A stretch of 64,000 nt of DNA, taken from assembly GCA_037389465.1 (NCBI GenBank), contig JAZARR010000179.1, forward strand, positions 5,986,501-6,050,500, in the 5' to 3' direction. Of this stretch, positions 58,801 through 64,000 are shown one piece after another. The notes beneath the pieces are model-generated. The model did not search any database and was not told where the DNA came from. It saw only the letters and a list, made by a program, of their open reading frames with translations. Source of the stretch: Baylisascaris procyonis. Its lineage: Eukaryota > Nematoda > Chromadorea > Rhabditida > Ascarididae. Position numbers and translations under genes: made by a program. How positions within the stretch are numbered: position 1 is the stretch's first letter; every line of letters begins with the position of its first letter.

Positions 58801-59814
58801 GCCCGCGCCAAAAGTGCTTTTTCGCCCTAATTTGGCCGGCGCCGACGGCGCCCGCGCCTAAACATGCTTTTTCGCCCTAATTTGGCCGGCGCCGACGGCG
58901 CCCGCGCCTAGACATGCTTTTTTCGCCCTAATTTGGCCGGCGCCGACGGCGCCCGCGCCTAAAATGCTTTTTCGCCCTAATTTCGCCGGCGCCGACGGCG
59001 CCCGCGCCTAAACATGCTTTTTTCGCCCTAATTTGGCCGGCGCCGACGGCGCCCGCGCCTAGACATGCTTTTTCGCCCTAATTTGGCCGGCGCCGACGGC
59101 GCCCGCGCCTAGACATGCTTTTTCGCCCTAATTTCGCCGGCGCCGACGGCGCCCGCGCCTAGACATGCTTTTTTCGCCCTAATTTCGCCGGCGCCGACGG
59201 CGCCCGCGCCTAAATGCTTTTTCGCCCTAATTTGGCCGGCGCCGACGGCGCCCGCGCCTAGACATGCTTTTTCGCCCTAATTTCGCCGGCGCCGACGGCG
59301 CCCGCGCCTAATGCTTTTTTCGCCCTAATTTGGCCGGCGCCGACGGCGCCCGCGCCTAGACATGCTTTTCGCCCTAATTTCGCCGGCGCCGACGGCGCCC
59401 GCGCCTAAAATGCTTTTTTCGCCCTAATTTGGCCGGCGCCGACGGCGCCCGCGCCTAAACATGCTTTTTCGCCCTAATTTCGCCGGCGCCGACGGCGCCC
59501 GCGCCTAAACATGCTTTTTTCGCCCTAATTTCGCCGGCGCCGACGGCGCCCGCGCCTAAAGTGCTTTTTTCGCCCTAATTTGGCCGGCGCCGACGGCGCC
59601 CGCGCCTAGACATGCTTTTTCGCCCTAATTTCGCCGGCGCCGACGGCGCCCGCGCCTAGACATGCTTTTTCGCCCTAATTTGGCCGGCGCCGACGGCGCC
59701 CGCGCCTAGAATGCTTTTTTCGCCCTAATTTCGCCGGCGCCGACGGCGCCCGCGCCTAGACATGCTTTTTCGCCCTAATTTCGCCGGCGCCGACGGCGCC
59801 CGCGCCTAGACATG

Positions 59815-59945
59815 CTTTTTCGGCCTAATTTCGCCGGCGCCGACGGCGCCCGCGCCTAAACGTGCTTTTCTTGCCCTAATTTGGCCGGCGCCGACGGCGC
59901 CCGCGCCTAGACATGATTTTTCGGCCTAATTTCGCCGGCGCCGAC
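59815..59945. repeat. Small second island of left-type variants
   Basis: It contains CGGCC leads near 59,821 and 59,921, a TAGACATGATTTTT tail, and a private T-run change GCTTTTCTTGCCC near 59,865. Surrounding units are consensus. It probably has the same origin as the island near 52.4 kb but is shorter. Confidence 0.75.
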
Positions 59946-60419
59946 GGCGCCCGCGCCTAAAATGCTTTTTTCGCCCTAATTTGGCCGGCGCCGACGGCGC
60001 CCGCGCCTAGACATGCTTTTTCGCCCTAATTTCGCCGGCGCCGACGGCGCCCGCGCCTAAAGTGCTTTTTCGCCCTAATTTGGCCGGCGCCGACGGCGCC
60101 CGCGCCTAGACATGCTTTTTCGCCCTAATTTCGCCGGCGCCGACGGCGCCCGCGCCAAAAGTGCTTTTTTCGCCCTAATTTGGCCGGCGCCGACGGCGCC
60201 CGCGCCTAGACATGCTTTTTCGGCCTAATTTCGCCGGCGCCGACGGCGCCCGCGCCTAGACATGCTTTTTCGCCCTAATTTCGCCGGCGCCGACGGCGCC
60301 CGCGCCTAAACATGCTTTTTCGCCCTAATTTCGCCGGCGCCGACGGCGCCCGCGCCTAGACATGCTTTTTCGCCCTAATTTGCCGGCGCCGACGGCGCCC
60401 GCGCCTAAACATGCTTTTT

Positions 60420-60469
60420 CGCCCTAATTTCGCCGGCGCCGACGGCGCCCGCGCCTAGACATGCTTTTT
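60420..60469 (+). repeat. Representative 50-bp consensus monomer
   Basis: A clean example of the commonest monomer in the right-hand part of the array: lead CGCCCTAATTTC, core with two GGCGCC palindromes separated by GAC, tail TAGACATGC and five T. The next monomer starts at 60,470 with the same bases. It is a useful reference for scoring variants. Left-hand variants differ mainly at the GAC spacer (GAT, CAC, AAC, CAG), the tail, the T run (for example GCGTTATT) and the lead (CGCCCTTATTT, CGCCCTAGTTT, CGGCCTAATTT, CGCTCTAATTCC). Confidence 0.95.
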
Positions 60470-60481
60470 CGCCCTAATTTC

Positions 60482-60502
60482 GCCGGCGCCGACGGCGCCC
60501 GC
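60482..60502. other. Example of the GC-rich inverted repeat in each monomer core
   Basis: The left arm is GCCGGCGCC, the loop GAC and the right arm GGCGCCCGC. The arms pair over nine positions with one mismatch and a three-base loop; the inner six, GGCGCC, are fully complementary. This potential hairpin or cruciform occurs once per intact monomer, so about every 50 bp. It is not a likely intrinsic terminator, because the T run begins well downstream of the stem. Any role in protein binding, cruciform extrusion or recombination is inference. Confidence 0.7.
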
Positions 60503-63500
60503 GCCTAGACATGCTTTTTCGCCCTAATTTCGCCGGCGCCGACGGCGCCCGCGCCTAGACATGCTTTTTTCGCCCTAATTTGGCCGGCGCCGACGGCGCC
60601 CGCGCCTAAACATGCTTTTTCGCCCTAATTTGGCCGGCGCCGACGGCGCCCGCGCCTAGACATGCTTTTTCGCCCTAATTTCGCCGGCGCCGACGGCGCC
60701 CGCGCCCAAAAGTGCTTTTTTCGCCCTAATTTGGCCGGCGCCGACGGCGCCCGCGCCTAGACATGCTTTTTCGCCCTAATTTGGCCGGCGCCGACGGCGC
60801 CCGCGCCTAGACATGCTTTTTCGCCCTAATTTCGCCGGCGCCGACGGCGCCCGCGCCTAGACATGCTTTTTCGCCCTAATTTCGCCGGCGCCGACGGCGC
60901 CCGCGCCTAGACATGCTTTTTCGCCCTAATTTCGCCGGCGCCGACGGCGCCCGCGCCTAAAATGCTTTTTTCGCCCTAATTTCGCCGGCGCCGACGGCGC
61001 CCGCGCCTAGACATGCTTTTTCGCCCTAATTTGGCCGGCGCCGACGGCGCCCGCGCCTAGACATGCTTTTTCGCCCTAATTTCGCCGGCGCCGACGGCGC
61101 CCGCGCCTAAACATGCTTTTTCGCCCTAATTTCGCCGGCGCCGACGGCGCCCGCGCCCAAAGGTGCTTTTTTCGCCCTAATTTGGCCGGCGCCGACGGCG
61201 CCCGCGCCTAGACATGCTTTTTCGCCCTAATTTCGCCGGCGCCGACGGCGCCCGCGCCTAAACGTGCTTTTTTCGCCCTAATTTGGCCGGCGCCGACGGC
61301 GCCCGCGCCTAGACATGCTTTTTCGCCCTAATTTCGCCGGCGCCGACGGCGCCCGCGCCTAAACATGCTTTTTCGCCCTAATTTCGCCGGCGCCGACGGC
61401 GCCCGCGCCTAAAATGCTTTTTTCGCCCTAATTTCGCCGGCGCCGACGGCGCCCGCGCCTAGACATGCTTTTTCGCCCTAATTTGGCCGGCGCCGACGGC
61501 GCCCGCGCCCAAAAGTGCTTTTTTCGCCCTAATTTCGCCGGCGCCGACGGCGCCCGCGCCTAGACATGCTTTTTCGCCCTAATTTCGCCGGCGCCGACGG
61601 CGCCCGCGCCTAGACATGCTTTTTCGCCCTAATTTCGCCGGCGCCGACGGCGCCCGCGCCTAAAATTGCTTTTTTTGCCCTAATTTGGCCGGCGCCGACG
61701 GCGCCCGCGCCTAGACATGCTTTTTCGGCCTAATTTCGCCGGCGCCGACGGCGCCCGCGCCTAGACATGCTTTTTTCGCCCTAATTTGCCGGCGCCGACG
61801 GCGCCCGCGCCTAAAATGCTTTTTTCGCCCTAATTTCGCCGGCGCCGACGGCGCCCGCGCCTAGACATGCTTTTTCGCCCTAATTTCGCCGGCGCCGACG
61901 GCGCCCGCGCCTAAAATGCTTTTTCGCCCTAATTTCGCCGGCGCCGACGGCGCCCGCGCCTAAAATGCTTTTTCGCCCTAATTTGGCCGGCGCCGACGGC
62001 GCCCGCGCCTAGACATGCTTTTTCGCCCTAATTTCGCCGGCGCCGACGGCGCCCGCGCGTAAACATGCTTTTTTCGCCCTAATTTCGCCGGCGCCGACGG
62101 CGCCCGCGCCTAAAATGCGTTTTTCGCCCTAATTTGGCCGGCGCCGACGGCGCCCGCGCCTAGACATGCTTTTTCGCCCTAATTTCGCCGGCGCCGACGG
62201 CGCCCGCGCCTAGACATGCTTTTTCGCCCTAATTTCGCCGGCGCCGACGGCGCCCGCGCCTAGACATGCTTTTTTCGCCCTAATTTGGCCGGCGCCGACG
62301 GCGCCCGCGCCTAGACATGCTTTTTCGCCCTAATTTCGCCGGCGCCGACGGCGCCCGCGCCTAAACATGCTTTTTCGCCCTAATTTCGCCGGCGCCGACG
62401 GCGCCCGCGCCTAAAATGCTTTTTCGCCCTAATTTCGCCGGCGCCGACGGCGCCCGCGCCTAGACATGCTTTTTCGCCCTAATTTGGCCGGCGCCGACGG
62501 CGCCCGCGCCCAAAATGCTTTTTCGCCCTAATTTCGCCGGCGCCGACGGCGCCCGCGCCTAGACATGCTTTTTCGCCCTAATTTCGCCGGCGCCGACGGC
62601 GCCCGCGCCTAGACATGCTTTTTCGCCCTAATTTGGCCGGCGCCGACGGCGCCCGCGCCTAAAATTGCTTTTTTTGCCCTAATTTCGCCGGCGCCGACGG
62701 CGCCCGCGCCTAGACATGCTTTTTCGCCCTAATTTGGCCGGCGCCGACGGCGCCCGCGCCTAAACATGCTTTTTTCGCCCTAATTTCGCCGGCGCCGACG
62801 GCGCCCGCGCCTAAAATGCTTTTTCGCCCTAATTTGGCCGGCGCCGACGGCGCCCGCGCCTAGACATGCTTTTTCGCCCTAATTTCGCCGGCGCCGACGG
62901 CGCCCGCGCCTAAACGTGCTTTTTCGCCCTAATTTCGCCGGCGCCGACGGCGCCCGCGCCTAAAGTGCTTTTTTCGCCCTAATTTGGCCGGCGCCGACGG
63001 CGCCCGCGCCTAGACATGCTTTTTCGCCCTAATTTCGCCGGCGCCGACGGCGCCCGCGCCAGACATGCTTTTTTCGCCCTAATTTCGCCGGCGCCGACGG
63101 CGCCCGCGCCTAAAATTGCGTTTTTCGCCCTAATTTGGCCGGCGCCGACGGCGCCCGCGCCTAGACACGCTTTTTCGCCCTAATTTCGCCGGCGCCGACG
63201 GCGCCCGCGCCTAGACATGCTTTTTCGCCCTAATTTCGCCGGCGCCGACGGCGCCCGCGCCTAGACATGCTTTTTTCGCCCTAATTTGGCCGGCGCCGAC
63301 GGCGCCCGCGCCTAGACATGCTTTTTCGCCCTAATTTCGCCGGCGCCGACGGCGCCCGCGCCCAAACGTGCTTTTTTCGCCCTAATTTGGCCGGCGCCCA
63401 CGGCGCCCGCGCCTAAAATTGCGTTTTTCGCCCTAATTTGGCCGGCGCCGACGGCGCCCGCGCCTAAACATGCTTTTTTCGCCCTAATTTCGCCGGCGCC

Positions 63501-64000
63501 GACGGCGCCCGCGCCTAAAATGCTTTTTCGCCCTAGTTTCGCCGGCGCCGACGGCGCCCGCGCCTAGACATGCTTTTTCGCCCTAATTTGGCCGGCGCCG
63601 ACGGCGCCCGCGCCTAAACGTGCTTTTTTCGCCCTAATTTGGCCGGCGCCGACGGCGCCCGCGCCTAAAATGCTTTTTCGCCCTAATTTCGCCGGCGCCG
63701 ACGGCGCCCGCGCCTAGACATGCTTTTTTCGCCCTAATTTCGCCGGCGCCGACGGCGCCCGCGCCTAAAATGCTTTTTCGCCCTAATTTGGCCGGCGCCG
63801 ACGGCGCCCGCGCCTAGACATGCTTTTTCGCCCTAATTTGCCGGCGCCGACGGCGCCCGCGCCTAAAATGCTTTTTCGCCCTAATTTCGCCGGCGCCGAC
63901 GGCGCCCGCGCCTAAAGTGCTTTTTTCGCCCTAATTTGGCCGGCGCCGACGGCGCCCGCGCCTAGACATGCTTTTTCGCCCTAATTTCGCCGGCGCCGAC

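Larger units (their letters stand above)
1..64000. repeat. Tandem satellite array, 49-52 bp monomer, fills the window
   Basis: Direct head-to-tail repeats run without interruption from the first to the last base, always in the same orientation. Each monomer starts CGCCCTAATTT, then C or G, then GCC, GGCGCCGACGGCGCC and CGCGCC, followed by a variable 7-11 base tail and a T5-T6 run. Tails TAGACATGC with T5 give 50 bp, TAAACGTGC with T6 give 51 bp, and TAAAATGC with T5 give 49 bp. The commonest form is 33/50 GC with nine CpG. No unique sequence, gene, transposon or RNA gene interrupts it. Arrays this long and pure are typical of eukaryotic heterochromatin; that placement is inference. I do not recognise the family. 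Strand is arbitrary, since nothing shows transcription. Confidence 0.98.
42061..64000. repeat. Homogenised satellite array, few monomer types
   Basis: Nearly every monomer has the same GACGG core; variation is confined to the tail (TAGACATGC most common, then TAAAATGC, TAAACATGC, TAAAGTGC, TAAACGTGC, CAAAAGTGC), to five or six T, and to TTTCGCC versus TTTGGCC. Left-type variants GATGG, CAGGG, AACGG, GCCGACGCC and CGCCCTTATTT are absent here. Mixed 49-, 50- and 51-bp units break every reading frame, so open frames are short. No gene, unique insert or foreign repeat is present. Isolated broken monomers and two variant islands are listed separately. Confidence 0.93.

Noticed and set aside
1..64000. 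CRISPR array
   Set aside because: Repeats abut each other with no unique spacers. The variable tails come from a small set of recurring forms, and no cas-like gene is present.
1..64000. Series of intrinsic transcription terminators (GC hairpin plus T run)
   Set aside because: The T run starts about 15 or more bases after the stem, too far for an intrinsic terminator, and there are no genes to terminate.
1..64000. Telomeric repeat array
   Set aside because: CCCTAA occurs once (sometimes twice) per 50 bp and never in tandem.
1..64000. G-quadruplex array on the minus strand
   Set aside because: There are only about two GGG runs per monomer, far apart; the usual four-run motif is not met.
1..64000. 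Known centromeric satellites (alpha satellite with CENP-B box, avian 41-42 bp repeats)
   Set aside because: Monomer length and sequence do not match, and I see no CENP-B box-like motif. Family left unnamed.
1..64000. rRNA, tRNA, transposon or integron insertions
   Set aside because: Reading through the window I saw no stretch of non-satellite sequence long enough to hold any of these.

Overview
The whole window is one tandem satellite DNA array. I found no base that clearly lies outside it, and both ends fall inside the array, so it continues in both directions. The basic monomer is 49-52 bp (usually 50 or 51), about 66% GC in its commonest form, giving roughly 1,260 monomers by division. 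Read on the + strand, a monomer has four parts: a lead CGCCCTAATTT followed by C or G; a GC-rich core, GCC then GGCGCCGACGGCGCC then CGCGCC; a short variable tail such as TAGACATGC, TAAAATGC, TAAACGTGC or CCAAAAGTGC; and a run of five or six T. There are no protein-coding genes, RNA genes, mobile elements or CRISPR arrays that I can support. The open frames present are 17-codon periodic by-products of the 51-bp monomer.

A perfectly maintained array of this size points to a eukaryotic heterochromatic block (centromeric, pericentromeric, subtelomeric or similar). The CpG density is very high, about nine per 50 bp. I do not recognise the satellite family and cannot name the organism.

Layout. 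(1) About 1-4,440 is rich in variant monomers. It holds a 253-bp five-monomer higher-order repeat (HOR) and a near-perfect 1,974-bp direct tandem duplication (455-2,428 and 2,429-4,441). (2) About 4,440-6,430 is a mosaic of blocks found elsewhere in the window. (3) About 6,430-23,560 is the first copy of a roughly 17.1-kb super-repeat; it contains its own tandem duplications of 658 bp and 1,365 bp and an out-of-register junction at 16,652/16,653. (4) About 23,560-40,645 is a collinear second copy carrying the same internal duplications and the same odd junction, but with many diagnostic variants replaced by the consensus base. (5) From about 40,645 the monomer order of a third copy can be followed for roughly 1.4 kb and then fades into a homogenised array of few monomer types, with isolated broken monomers and two small islands of left-type variants (52.3-52.6 kb and 59.85-59.95 kb).

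The most interesting feature is large-scale: four nested levels of repetition (about 51 bp; 253 bp; 0.66-1.97 kb; about 17.1 kb) combined with a left-to-right loss of variant monomers. This could be the edge-to-centre gradient expected of a satellite homogenised by unequal exchange and gene conversion. It could also be an artefact of assembly, polishing or sequence generation, and raw long reads would decide. All comparisons were made by eye, so block boundaries are approximate unless an exact junction is given.
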